Below, piece after piece: positions 45,514-56,642 of a stretch of DNA of 64,000 bases. This stretch comes from Pontederia crassipes (taxonomy: Eukaryota; Streptophyta; Magnoliopsida; Commelinales; Pontederiaceae). Below the pieces are notes generated by a model. It did not search any database and was not told the DNA's origin. It worked only from the letters and a program-made list of their open reading frames with translations. The stretch is from NCBI GenBank assembly GCA_030549335.1, contig CM060195.1, positions 13,731,501-13,795,500 of the forward strand, in the 5' to 3' direction. Each line of letters begins with the position of its first letter. Position 1 is the first letter of the stretch. The position numbers and the translations under genes were made by a program.

Positions 45514-47137
45514 ATGGCAAATAAAACAATTGATGCTAACATAGATATCAATGTGGGTGAGTCGAGCAAAACATACATGAACATGATACGAGATGCAATG
45601 TTAGGAGAAAATGTTGGTGAAAAATCGATTCAAGAAGACTCGAATCCTTCGGCTTCTAAGTTTTATAACCTTCTCGAAGAAGCAGACGAACCTTTTTGGG
45701 ATTTATGCATGAAGCAAACTACACTTTCTCCAGTGGTATTACTAATGAATTTGAAATCAGAATTTAATATGAAAGTTATTTTGACCGGATGATTGTCATT
45801 GTTAAAAGTATGCTTCTAGTTTTGGAGAAGATATCGAAATTTTTTTACAAGTGCAATATCAGAAGATTTAGGGTTGGAATATCAAAAGATTGATACATGT
45901 CACAATCATTGTATGTTGTATTACAAGGAAAATAACTCACTTATGAGTTGTTCTATTTGTGGAGAGCACAGATACAAGACGAGAAAGAATTATCAAAATT
46001 TGAAAAAAAATGTGGTAAATGTTGTATTCAGATACTTGCCCATAGTTCTAAGACTACAACTGTTATTTCTTTTTGAGAAAAGTGCATCATTTATTAAGTG
46101 GCACAGAGAAGGGGCATGTGATGATCAAAATTCATTTCCTTCATATGATGAGGCATGGAAGCGATTTGATGCACTTCATCCGACTTTTTTAGCAGAATAT
46201 CGCAATGTTAGATTAGGACTTTGCATCGATTGGTTCAACCCATTTGACTCATTAGGCACTGCTTATTCATGTTAGCCGATTTTTGTGACACCTTATAATT
46301 TGCCTCCAAACATGTGTATAAGACGACATATTGCTTACTTGTATGATCTCAGACCATCGATTTTCTAGTAAAGATTTAGATGTTTATTTAAGACCTTTGA
46401 TTGACGAACTCAACATGTTGTGGGAGGATGGCATAGTTAATAAATTTAAGAAGAAAAATTTTATTATGAGATTCGCATTAATGTGGACCATAAGTGATTT
46501 TTCTGCATATGGAATGCTAAGTGGTTGGAGCACAAAAGATAAACTTGCTTTTTTCATATGTTGAAAGGATACAAAATTATTTTATTTGAAAAATAATAAG
46601 AAAGTTTGTTGGTTTGATTGTCATAGGATGATTTTGCCAATGTTGAATTTCATGCGTCGTGATCGAAACTCATTTAAAAATAATACAACTGAGTACATAT
46701 TGCCTCCAAGTCATTTGATGGGACAAAAAAGTGCTAGAGCGAGTAAACAAAACTTAATGAACTCTCACTCGGGTTGAAGGCCGGTTCTTACAAGCAAATT
46801 GGGTTTGAAAGTGAATATAATTGGGAGAAAAGAAGTATTTTTTGGGAGTTGCTTTATTGATCTTCAAACTTTGTATGACATAACTTGGACGTCATGCATG
46901 TGGAGAAGAATGTATTTGACACCATCTTCAACACTATTATGGATGTTAAAGGAAGAGAAAAATAGCATACAAGCGCGTGAAGACATAAAAGTTATATACA
47001 AAAGACCAGAGCTAGATGTCATTTATCTTCAAAATGGTAAATGCAAAAAGCCAAAAGCTACTTACGTCTTGGACAATGATAAAAAAGTGGTTTTTGAATG
47101 GGTCAAGCAATTGAAATTTCTCGATGGATACGCATGA
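45514..47137 (+). pseudogene. TNP2-type CACTA transposase (Transposase_21), broken
   Basis: Segments in order: MIRDAMLGENV...ASKFYNLLEEADEPFWDLCMKQTTLSPVVLLMNLKSEFNM (45585-45780); KIDTCHNHCMLYYKENNSLMSCSICGEHRYK (45885-45980); RYLPIVLRLQLLF-KSASFIKWHREG (46030-46110); ALHPTFLAEYRNVRLGLCIDWFNPFDSLGTAYSC (46170-46273); SSKDLDVYLRPLIDELNMLWEDGI (46360-46435); MRFALMWTISDFSAYGMLSGWST (46466-46535); CWFDCHRMILP (46608-46640); and a C-terminal part to 47137. This is the full order of the TNP2 core, which cuts CACTA ends. Stops or frame breaks occur near 45792, 46275, 46562 and 46777. Some may be introns, but most fall inside conserved blocks. Confidence 0.88.
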
Positions 47138-47187
47138 AACATATAATAATAACACAAGTTTGTTAGTTTTTTTTAGTAATTATTACT

Positions 47188-47822
47188 AGAGATCGAGCTT
47201 TTGGGTTGTCTCACTCTTCTAGGCGGTCACTGCATATGAGTGAGCCATCACGATCACCAGGTGATATATTTATTGTTAGTTGCTTATAATAATTGCATTA
47301 ATATTTTTTAATAACATCAGTTGCTCCACTATCGACGGGGCACATAGCCAGATCGTCACATAGTAGGTGATTGCCTCCACGTATCACTCCAGGTCATTTC
47401 TTATGCATTTAATATATCTTATACATGCAATGGTTCTAATTATTTTGTTATTGTGATAGTTGCTCCGCCATCGACGGGGCACATAGTCAGGACGTCTCGA
47501 TCGCACGACAATGATTGACATGTCACACCAAGTTATTTTTTGTATATTCAATAAATTTAAATACATGCAAGCATTTTAAGTATTTTGTCATGATGATAGT
47601 TGCAACGCCATTACATTCCAGCGTTGGCGAGCAGCATCTTACCCCTCAAGTGATATATTTATTATTATTAAATTTATATTTCTCATTTAATTACATTAAT
47701 CATTTTTTTAATAGTGTAAGTTGCTACGCCGCCGATAGCACATGCACTCGGCTTGTCACATTCTAACGAGCGAACTGTCATGGATCATGTAGCGATAGAC
47801 ATCACTCCACGTGAGAATTTTA
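47188..47822 (+). repeat. Five tandem exon-like modules in the CACTA gene
   Basis: Five GC-rich modules of 45-95 bp alternate with AT-rich spacers of roughly 60-75 bp (about 47188-47261, 47322-47392, 47460-47529, 47600-47650, 47719-47810). Four begin right after an AG with TTGC, as in GTTGCTCCACTATCGACGGG, GTTGCTCCGCCATCGACGGG, GTTGCAACGCC and GTTGCTACGCCGCC. Most end at a GT, as in CACCAG/GTGATATATTTATT. The layout fits repeated small exons with consensus splice signals. Encoded peptides would be Ala/Pro/Ser/Arg-rich. Whether they are spliced is inferred. Confidence 0.55.
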
Positions 47823-47879
47823 CTATACAAATATCAATTATCATTAGTTTAATTTGGTATTACACTAATGATTTATTTT

Positions 47880-49215
47880 GTACTAGGGCCCATCGATGAT
47901 TTTGGACCTTTTCATCCTACTCCAACTATAACGGGTGATGATTCCTCTTGACTGATGAAGAAGGATTACATGATAATTGGGTGGTCACCATCAATAACAT
48001 TGCTCGGCCATAAATTAAATAAGTTCTAGGATTTTTGTTATTATTTTGCCTATCATTGAAAATTAATTGTTCTTTGTAAATTGTAGGACCACTTTCCCAC
48101 TTTCCGGATGGGGTAGGATCGTGGAAAGATGTCCTAGTTTCTGTGCGGGATGACATCTTTTGGGCGTTTATGGTATGATATTTTTTTGGGTTGCATAATT
48201 TATTTTATATTATTTTTAAATTACTAACTTTTATAACATTTTTTAGGATGTAAATCAGTTTCATATGAATCTTAGATTGGAGACGATCAGGAGAGCTTTT
48301 GAGGGGGTGACTGCGAAACGCCTCCAAAATCGACTGTATAAGTTTCGCAAGGTCATCACGTCCGGTGGCCTCGATATGGAGAAAGGCATAGAAAGATGCT
48401 CAAGGTATATTAGGCATCCAGTTTGGAAGTTGTTATGTAGGAAGTGGTAAGTAGGTTTACATTTGAATTATTTTTACTAAATTTATAATTTTTCAAAGTT
48501 TAAGTATTTGATGTTCATACAGGATGGATGAACAATGACAAAGAAAGTCGAAAAATGCAAGAGTTAACAATTTTTTGAAGCCCGAAGCCCACATCCACAT
48601 AGGCGGATCGATGCAATTTGATGAGTATCGACGGCGCATGGTGTTGTAGATACAAAATCAAATCAAATTTTTATCTTATACTTATTTTATAAAATTTGAA
48701 ACTTTATTATAGGAGGAAAAATAAGACAGTCCTGTGGACTTTTGCGTGGTCTATGAGGCCACGCATAAGAGCTGAAAGACTAACGAGTTTGTCACGCCCA
48801 TTGCTCGTAGGCTTCTAGTAAGTCTCATCACATGTTCACTTGGTTGTAACGTTAGTGCAAATAATTTTTTAAATACGCAATGTTTCATTTTTTTAAGATG
48901 CGTATAATGAGAAAATGACGAGAAGTACGGAGATGATCCCAGTACTCAGCCACCAAGTAACCTGTCTCGAAAATGATTCATGTTTTTAATTTATATAAGA
49001 CCTCCATGCGTATATGTGCTTTTTAAAGTTATATAATTTATATAATCTATAATGTTTATATGATTGTATATTTTTTTCTATTTCGTAGAGGGCGTTGCTA
49101 TTTGGGCGGAGGTGGCCGGCACGACACGAGGAGGATACCTGCGTGGCCTAGGCACAGCCGCTCAGGTGCCTAGGAAAAGCGGAGGATATGTAAACAACCC
49201 ATCTGATCCGAGCTC
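47880..49215 (+). pseudogene. TNPA/Transposase_24-type gene of the large CACTA element
   Basis: Exon-like blocks: PIDDFGPFHPTPTITG-like (about 47890-47940); GPLSHFPDGVGSWKDVLVSVRDDIFWAFM (48088-48173), ending at GT; DVNQFHMNLRLETIRRAFEGVTAKRLQNRLYKFRKVITSGG (48247-48370), starting after AG; then RHPVWKLLCRKW (48412-48450) followed by a GTAAG donor. Next come a HIHIGGSMQFDEYRRRMV block (48590-48647), a DSPVDFCVVYEATHKS-like block (48730-48775) and ATHKS-NEFVTPIARRLL (to 48822). This matches the plant Transposase_24 order and is likely the element's DNA-binding partner protein. Several stops are visible, so it is probably dead, although the splicing is unresolved. Confidence 0.7.
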
Positions 49216-49665
49216 ATCCACTGATGTGACGTAACTATCGCAGTAGCTATCGCATGAGGTATTGTAGCAGCTATCACAACATTTGACTCCTTAATTTCTT
49301 GTAGGCGTGGTTCAGACGATGATCCTACCGCAGAATCAATCCTCCCGAGGCATCGAATCTCCGTAATGACTGAGCATGTCGGCATCCAATGTCCCAAATG
49401 ACAATAACGACTCTCAAACTTAGGATAAAAACTTTTGCATGATATTAGATATACTTTTGTTAGTTTAGATTATTAGCTATACATTTGTTATTAGATATAT
49501 GCGCAGTAGTTATACTTTTGTTAGTTCAGTTTATTAGTTTCATATTGTTATCATTCATATGATGATTGTGATGAATGATCAATGCATTTATATGCATTGT
49601 ATAATTGTATGATGTGGGAAGGGAAGAAAATATGGCTGTAATGGGGTAAAATTATTTGCAATTAG
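49216..49665. other. 3' untranslated part of the CACTA gene
   Basis: No coding block. AT-rich with a repeated ATACTTTTGTTAGTT phrase (about 49451 and 49512). Confidence 0.4.
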
Positions 49666-50125
49666 CACCTCTTTAGCGTCTCAATGGTGACGCATGAATT
49701 GTCGATGCTATTTTTAATATATCATCATTCGCGTCACATTAACGTCGACTGGATTAGCGTCTCATTAGCGTCGCCATCAAGACCCCATTAAGACATCACA
49801 TTGGCGCCACAATAGCGTCGAATATCATCCACCTAGGTATAACTGTACTGTCGGAATAGCATCGCAAGTTTCTGTGCCGCTTTAGCATCGCAACTCAACT
49901 GCTTGCAACGACACCTTTCGCATCATCTTAACATCGGGTTAGCTTCGACTGTTGATGCTAGTTATGCCGCCTTCGGATTTGGCGCTATTGCAATGCTAAT
50001 AGCTACCGATTCCAGACGTCTCATATTGTTGGCGCTATGTCGACGCTAAAGCGACGCTATTAGTTTTAGCCACATTAGCGCCGCGATATCGTCTCGGAGC
50101 CTATGTCGCTTTTTGACAGTTTTCT
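49666..50125. repeat. Right subterminal repeats of the large CACTA element
   Basis: Dense TTAGCGTCG/CGACGCTAA-type motifs in both orientations, the same family as 37300-37810. Confidence 0.7.
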
Positions 50126-50132
50126 TGTAGTC

Positions 50133-50866
50133 CATTTTTAGTATCATTGACATCTTTTTTTGATATTTATTTGACATCTTATATATGTACACACACACAC
50201 ATATAGGCACAAAGATTTGATCTCTTTTCACCATCCTTTTTTTATCATTTTATGTTAATTTTTATTTATAATTTTCTTAAATGACAATCTCAGAATTTTA
50301 TTAATTTCTCACATCATTTAAATTTTAAACACAAACACCTAGAGTTCTCATCATTAATTTCTCATTGAATTTATAGAATCATCGTTATCTTTTTATAAAT
50401 TACATTTTGATTCATTATTTCCATATATAATCACATATAAATCCATCATTAATTACTCAAATATAAATTGTATGTTGGTTCTTTATATTCCATTATATGT
50501 TTATTCATCACATAAAAGGATGAAACATAAATTTATAAATATATTTTAACTATTAAGTTCTATTATATGTTTTGCTCATAATAAAAAATATTTTAAATTT
50601 ATAAAAATGTGTAAACTATTCAGCATTATACCTTCATATACATATATATATATATATTATAATCAATTACATTTTGAAATAAAATAAAATGAACAAAATA
50701 TGGAAGAAAAATTTCTTATGTTTTATATCCTTGTTTTTTAAATTTTTTACATTTCAAATTTAAAATTGAATAAATTATTACATTCATAATAAATGTGTGC
50801 TCAATTATTATGTACATTGTGTTAGGACAATACTTAAATTTCACAAATTATAAGTTAATTACTCAT
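50133..50866. other. AT-rich spacer
   Basis: Nothing recognised beyond an (AC)n tract at about 50190-50201 and a (TA)n tract at about 50641-50657. Confidence 0.4.
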
Positions 50867-50936
50867 ATTCCTGTAATACACCAAAATTTTCATTAAGGAT
50901 AATTTGGATCTTTTGTTCAAACCCTCATGACCTCCC

Positions 50937-50946
50937 CTATATAAAG
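50937..50946 (+). promoter_or_regulatory. TATA box of the solo LTR
   Basis: CTATATAAAG 66 bp inside the LTR. The same element is in the copies at 54227, 22356 (minus) and about 30277 (minus), so it is the conserved family promoter. The very short U3 is unusual. Confidence 0.6.
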
Positions 50947-51444
50947 CTCTCCATTCCTATTGTTTACCTCCTTTCTGCACATCTTGACGGTTAGGGCTTG
51001 AGGAAGGAGAAAGAGAAGGAAGAAGAGGAAGAAGAAGAGGAAGAATGAGGAGAAGGATATAAAAGGAAGGTATGCAATGGGGATCCAAATCCCTTCCTCC
51101 TCTCTCAATGATTTTTCATGATTGGATTGAGAGCATAAAGACTCCTTGTCCTCAGATTGGATTGTGATGAGTGTGTTCATTGTTGAAAGCATTAGATCTA
51201 TGTATGTATGGTTTTTATGATAAGATCTAATAATTATGATTCATGTTTTTTTTATTGTTCATGATTTCGGGATGAACCCTAAATCTTAGAAATTCATGGA
51301 TTAATATGTTTCTCCATGTTCTTTTGATCCTAGAATGCCTAGGAAATACATATGGTTGATTTTCGATTATTATGTATCATTTTCCCCAATTTTTGGATAA
51401 AAAATCATGAAAAATCAGGTTGGCGGCTCAATTTTCAGTGCTTT

Positions 51445-51655
51445 GTCACGGCCGTGATGCGCATGTCACACCCGTGACAAAAAGCTGGAACGGCGGAAAG
51501 AATAAGGGGCCTGTCATGCATGTGACAGTTCATGTCATGTCCGTGACAGATCAAACACGACTGTGACGACTGGAGGCATGATCGTGACAAGGTGGATGAT
51601 ATTTATAGGCTTCTGTCATGGCCGTGACGGCCTGTATTACGGTCATGACTGTGAC
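51445..51655. repeat. Array of TGTCACG/CGTGACA near-palindromes
   Basis: Within about 210 bp there are several copies of near-palindromes such as TGTCACGGCCGTGA, TGTCATGTCCGTGACA, CTGTCATGGCCGTGACGG and ACACGACTGTGACG, at irregular spacing. The cluster recurs at 54742-54930 and 59555-59690. Confidence 0.75.
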
Positions 51656-52847
51656 AAAAACTTATTATAGTATTTTAAATGTTATTTTCAAGGTATTAAT
51701 AGTATGTATTGATGGTTGATGATTGTATATGAACCTAAATACACGTATATGCATGTTCCTCACGTAAATAAGTTAAAACATGAAGATTGAGCAACGTAAA
51801 TGATTGTTGATTACAAAGTGTAATGAACCCAATTGTGGATGATGTTACATGTCGCTCTTCTATGACCCTTTATCGGATCCCTGGAATGTTCATTACACAC
51901 ATCGATAGCGGTGTGTGTAGATCGTTACATACATCTACAATGGTGTGTGCATTCTGATATCACCTTCGGGTGAGAAGGGAGCATTGTCTTCTAGGCCTAG
52001 CTAGCCTATTGAGAGGGCAACGACATAAGTCCCAACTATCGAAAGATATAACATTAATAAGAAAGGAATAATGATCGATGGAATGGAATGATGTCCCACG
52101 AAAGTGAAAGTTCGAAAGGGTTATAAAGAAAACCCCGAGGAGAGTTATGGAGGCAATGATTATGGTAAGTGATTTTCACTTATATGCCTATGGATTGAAT
52201 GAATGATTGTTATGAATGCCCATACTATAAGTATGATGACGATTACATGTCTTTCATGCTATAATTCATGAATGCATGATGATAGATTATTATTGATGAT
52301 TGACATGTAGATCTCATGTATAGAGAATGACATGCGTATTGTTACTTCTTTTTTATAAAAATGATGCATATTATCTAGTATCATGTTTAGGATCACCACA
52401 TTGTATAGCATGACCTTTACATACTCTGACCGGGGAAACTCCTACATCCTGAATCCGTGCAGGTGCATAAAGTTATGAATGATGGCGGCTCAGCTCATGA
52501 CGAATAAGATTGCACAATGGTTTAGGATGTTAAGAGTCAATTATCTTAGAGTTTTTTGACTATGTTTTAAAGAGATGTTTTTTACTAAGGTTTTCCAATG
52601 TTTCAATTGTTTTTAAAAGATGATGTTGAGATGTGTTTCAATTCTATAACGCTGCTTTAGATATTTTTATGAAGTTTTCTGCATTTTATGAAGGATTCTT
52701 TTATCATACTTTATGGATTTATGCTTCCACTATTATAGATAAAATTATATTTTTATTATGATTATGTGATCACGAACGGACTGACACAGTTGAATGATCC
52801 AATTGTCCTTAACAATTTGGGAGTAAAATTCGGGGTGTTACAATTCC

Positions 52848-54157
52848 ACTGTATTTTTTATTCATTAGAGAAGAAAATCTTATCTTTTTTGTTAAATCCC
52901 ATACATAGTGTCTTCTTTTCTCGTTTTGTCATTCTTCGTATTTTCTATGCGTACTATTTATTTTTTTTGTTTTAATTGTTATCTATAGAGTCGTTTGTTG
53001 AATAATTTAATTCTATGCAACCAAATACATGTGGTATTCTAGTTATTAATTTAGGTACTACAATTTTAACATAATAGTTAAATTTTTATAGAGTTACATT
53101 TAGGTTCTTTATTTTTTATTCATAATATAAAAATAACTACATACAAATACATCCTTAATTAGTGAGTATTAATTTTCTTACGTCATGATTGTTTTTTTAT
53201 AAATTAAATGTTAACTACTTCAATTCAATTACAATTTGTATCAATAATAAAAAATATTCAGATTAAATTTTAAAAGTGAAATAATATAAAATAGTGATGA
53301 AAAATATCTCTTATAATTTAGTATCCCAGTGAATATAAATAGTTTTAAGAAAATGATTAAATATTATATTACCAAAATAATGACATTTCAATGTATAGCA
53401 TGTCATACTAAAATGTTCTTAAACTCCATGAAATGGTGAAAGATGCAGTGCATCCATATGATTTTGCTTCGATGCTTCAAATTAGTCTCAGTAGAAGCTC
53501 TCTTTGGATAAGCGGATCTTTAATTTAAGGGATATGTTAAACTGATCAATCTCATTTTCTTTTGAATATAAGATATTATTTTGGAAAAAAATATTTATTA
53601 ATTGTCCTACATCAATTAGTACCACAAAATTAATATATTTTTCTAAAACAATTGCGTGAATACAAATTGTGTATAATACTTATTGATATTTTATGGAAAA
53701 TAAAATTATTCTATATAGTCATTTTTAATATGAAATTTAAACTTAACTAGAATATTGTCTTACTTCAAAATTGTAAGATATTTATAAATATGTTATATGT
53801 AAGAAAACATTACTCATATTTTATAAATTGTAATAAAATACATTTATATGCGTCATCTAGTTATATATACTTTGAAATGTAGCCGATTTCACATGTGACG
53901 TTATCTTTTAGGGTTGTGACAGTTGAATTTACACTGGCCCATTATCGTTTGCTTTGCTGTTCAGAAAATTCTTTTAAGAGTTTATTGTGAGTAAAATTTT
54001 ACGAGATAATAAAAAAAGTTATTTTCTCTTTTTTTAGTATAGGTTGTGCACATGTTGATTAATTTCATATTGGAATGGGAGAAATAAAAAGCTCTAGATA
54101 AATTGAAAAGTTAAAAATTAGATGAGATGTTACTACCTCACATCGATCTCAGCCACA
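52848..54157. other. AT-rich spacer
   Basis: A+T-rich DNA with no gene, element end or RNA gene recognised. Confidence 0.4.
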
Positions 54158-54162
54158 ACCTC

Positions 54163-56103
54163 TGTAATACCCAGATTTTCTAATTGGACTTAATAGTTAA
54201 TCTTGGCTCAATACCCTTAAGTACCCCTATATAAAAACCTTAAATCCCTTGTTAATATATTTTTCTCCACCAAAAAGTCTCTTGATGGCTAGAATTTGAA
54301 GAGGGAGAACCTGTGGAATAAGGAAGAGAAAGAAGAGGAAGAAAGAGGAGATCAAATGAGGATTAAAATGTACGTAAAGGGGATCCAAATCCCTCTCTCA
54401 TATCTCAATGTTCTTCGTATAATAGATTGAAAGTTTGAGAACTCATTGTTCTCATATTAAATTTTGATGAGGGCTGTTTTCATTGAAATCGATAGATTTA
54501 TTTCATGGATAGAAAATTTAGATTAGATCCATTATATGATTCACGTTCTTCATGTTCATGATTTAAGGATGAACCCTAAATCTTATAAATTAATGGATTA
54601 TTATGTTTTTAAATATTCTTTTGATCCTAAAATGCCTAAAAAATGTATATGTATTGATTCATAATGTTGGATAATATTTTTCCTATATTTTTTTATGAAA
54701 ATCGGGTAAAAATTAGACTGGCGATGCGATTTCCAGCGCTTTGTCACGACTGTAACACACATGTCACGCCCGAGACGGAGAGGTTGGAAAATGGTGAAAA
54801 AAATGACTGTCATGCCTATGTCAGTTTATGTAACAGCCATGACAATTGGAGGCATGGTCGTGCCAGAGGGAATGGATTTTATGGGCTTCTATCACGGTCA
54901 TGACAGTCTATATCACGATGGTGGCAGTGACTGAAATCTAGTATAGTATTTTAAATGTTATTTTCAAAGTATTAATAGTATATATATTGATATTTGTTGA
55001 TTGTATAAGAACCTATATACACGAATTGCATGGACAGCCGAAACTAGATTAAAATCTGAAGATCGAGCGACGTAAATGCTTATTGTTTGAATAGCATAAT
55101 AAACCCAGTTGTGGATAATATTATATGTCAATCCTCTATGGTCCTTTATCGGATATTTGCCCAGAATGATCATTGCACACATCGACAATGGTGTGTGCAT
55201 TCCGATGTCGCCCTCAGGCGAGAGTCCAAAATGATCGTTATATACATCAACAATGGTGTGTGCATTATGATATCACCTTCGGGCGAGAGGGAAGCACTGT
55301 CTCTACGGCTTAGCTAGTCTATTGAGAGGGCAACGACATAAATCCCAACTATCGAAAGATATAACCTAATGGAAAGGGCCAATGAATGATCGAATAGAAT
55401 GATGTCCCACGCATGTAGAAGTCCAAATGGTTATGAAGCAACCCTAAGGAAAGTTATGGAGGCAATGGTTGTGATAAGTGTACTACACTTATATGCCTAT
55501 GAATTGAATGTGTGATTGTATGAATGTCCATACCTTATGTATGATGATTTGACTACATGTTTCCATGCTTTTAATTATCGAATGATGATAGAAATGAATC
55601 AATGATGACATGTAGTTCATATGTTAAGGCATGACGTGCATATTATTTACTTCTTTTATATAAAGATGATGATGCATATCATGTAGTAAAGCATTTTATG
55701 CATGACCTTTTCATACTCTAACAGGGAAACCTCTGCACCTTGGATTTGTGCAGGTGCATGATGATTGGATGGATGACAGTTTAGCTCATGACGAGATATT
55801 GCACTAGTCTAGGATGTCGAGTCATTATGTTCTAGAGTCTTTTGACTATATTTTTAAAGAGATATGTTGGACTAGTTTTTAAGTTTTTTATTAGTTATCC
55901 ATGACATTTTAAATTCTATAACATTACTTTTGACGTTTTCATGAAGTTTTTCGCATTTAATGAAAGATTCTTTGATCTTATTTAATGGATTTATGCTTCC
56001 GCTATAATAGATAAAAATCATATTTTTATTATGATTATGTAATGGGGCTAACACAGCCGAATGACACAATTGTCCTTGGCAATTTGGGGGTGAAATTTAG
56101 GGT
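54163..56103 (+). repeat. 5' LTR of the Tekay-like element
   Basis: It begins TGTAATACCCAG and is collinear with 50872-52842 to near the end. The expected GGTGTTACA terminus and the first bases of the primer site are lost, because GGGTATCAGAGC reads straight through at 56100-56111. It contains the near-palindrome cluster (54742-54930) and an internal duplication around CAATGGTGTGTGCATT (55186 and 55251). Confidence 0.85.
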
Positions 56104-56111
56104 ATCAGAGC
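56102..56111 (+). promoter_or_regulatory. Damaged primer-binding site
   Basis: GTATCAGAGC remains of the tRNA-iMet site TGGTATCAGAGC, directly after the LTR. Confidence 0.65.
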
Positions 56112-56640
56112 ATGCTTAGGACCTATGTTAAGTATGCTATAGAATTGTTGACAAATGTATAAGTCCATGTTCAAAGTTGAGTATGTAAGTATTGTGTACC
56201 AACTAATGCGTGGTTGATTATTATTATGTTAAGGATGGAAACAAAATAGCCTTCCAATGTGAATGCTAATTATCGCATTCATAATTCATAGTATTGTCAA
56301 ATTGACTATGGGTAATATGTCACAAGAGAGACGTGAATCTCATTATGAATGATAAGAATGATGGACATGTGATAAGAAATTGTCCAAAATTATATGCATA
56401 TTTGTTCATGACAATTGAACAAAATTTTCTAGTCCAAAGACTATGAAATGACTAAGAACTTATAGTGAAATTCAATATTCGCAAGGACAAATAGAAAGTT
56501 AATGAAATGTGAACATGGGAAGAATGAAGTGACAGCGCCATTAGGGAGAATATCCATTAGTCAATTTCTCTCAGAGACCCGGTGATGATAGAAAGAATAA
56601 ACTACTAAGCTGATCAATATTAATAGAAAGTATGGCACTT
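56112..56640 (+). pseudogene. Gag remnant with zinc-knuckle trace
   Basis: Only a short C-terminal trace of Gag can be read: NDKNDGHVIRNCPKL (about 56350-56397), corresponding to the second half of a CX2CX4HX4C knuckle. The rest of gag and the protease are missing or unreadable. Confidence 0.5.
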
Positions 56641-56642
56641 TT

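Larger units (their letters stand above)
37295..50132 (+). mobile_element. Large CACTA (En/Spm) element with eroded ends, invaded by other elements
   Basis: The left end reads TACTACAAGAAATCTGTC and the right end, read inward, GACTACAAGAAAACTGTC, a CACTA-type inverted repeat with the first base changed on both sides. Both subterminal regions (37310-37800 and 49670-50125) are full of GCGTCGCTAA-like motifs in both orientations, and the same motifs recur at 43370-44060. A TNP2-type transposase (45514-47137) and a TNPA/Transposase_24-type gene (47188-49200) lie on the plus strand between them. No 3-bp duplication is found (TAA left, CAT right), so these ends may have mutated or belong to two copies. 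The section 37.8-43.37 kb appears to be inserted material. Confidence 0.65.
50872..52842 (+). mobile_element. Solo LTR of the Tekay-like gypsy family, 1971 bp
   Basis: It starts TGTAATACACC and ends GGGGTGTTACA, with ATTCC directly outside both ends (50867-50871 and 52843-52847), a perfect 5-bp target duplication. No internal sequence remains, so it arose by recombination between two LTRs. A CTATATAAAG TATA box is at 50937-50946, and an AG-rich leader with GAAGAGGAAGAAG repeats follows (51000-51070). A cluster of TGTCACG/CGTGACA near-palindromes lies at 51445-51655. It provides the best LTR template for the other copies in the window. Confidence 0.93.

Noticed and set aside
47926..48156. 76-codon minus-strand frame
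   Set aside because: Antisense to exon-like blocks of the CACTA TNPA-type gene.
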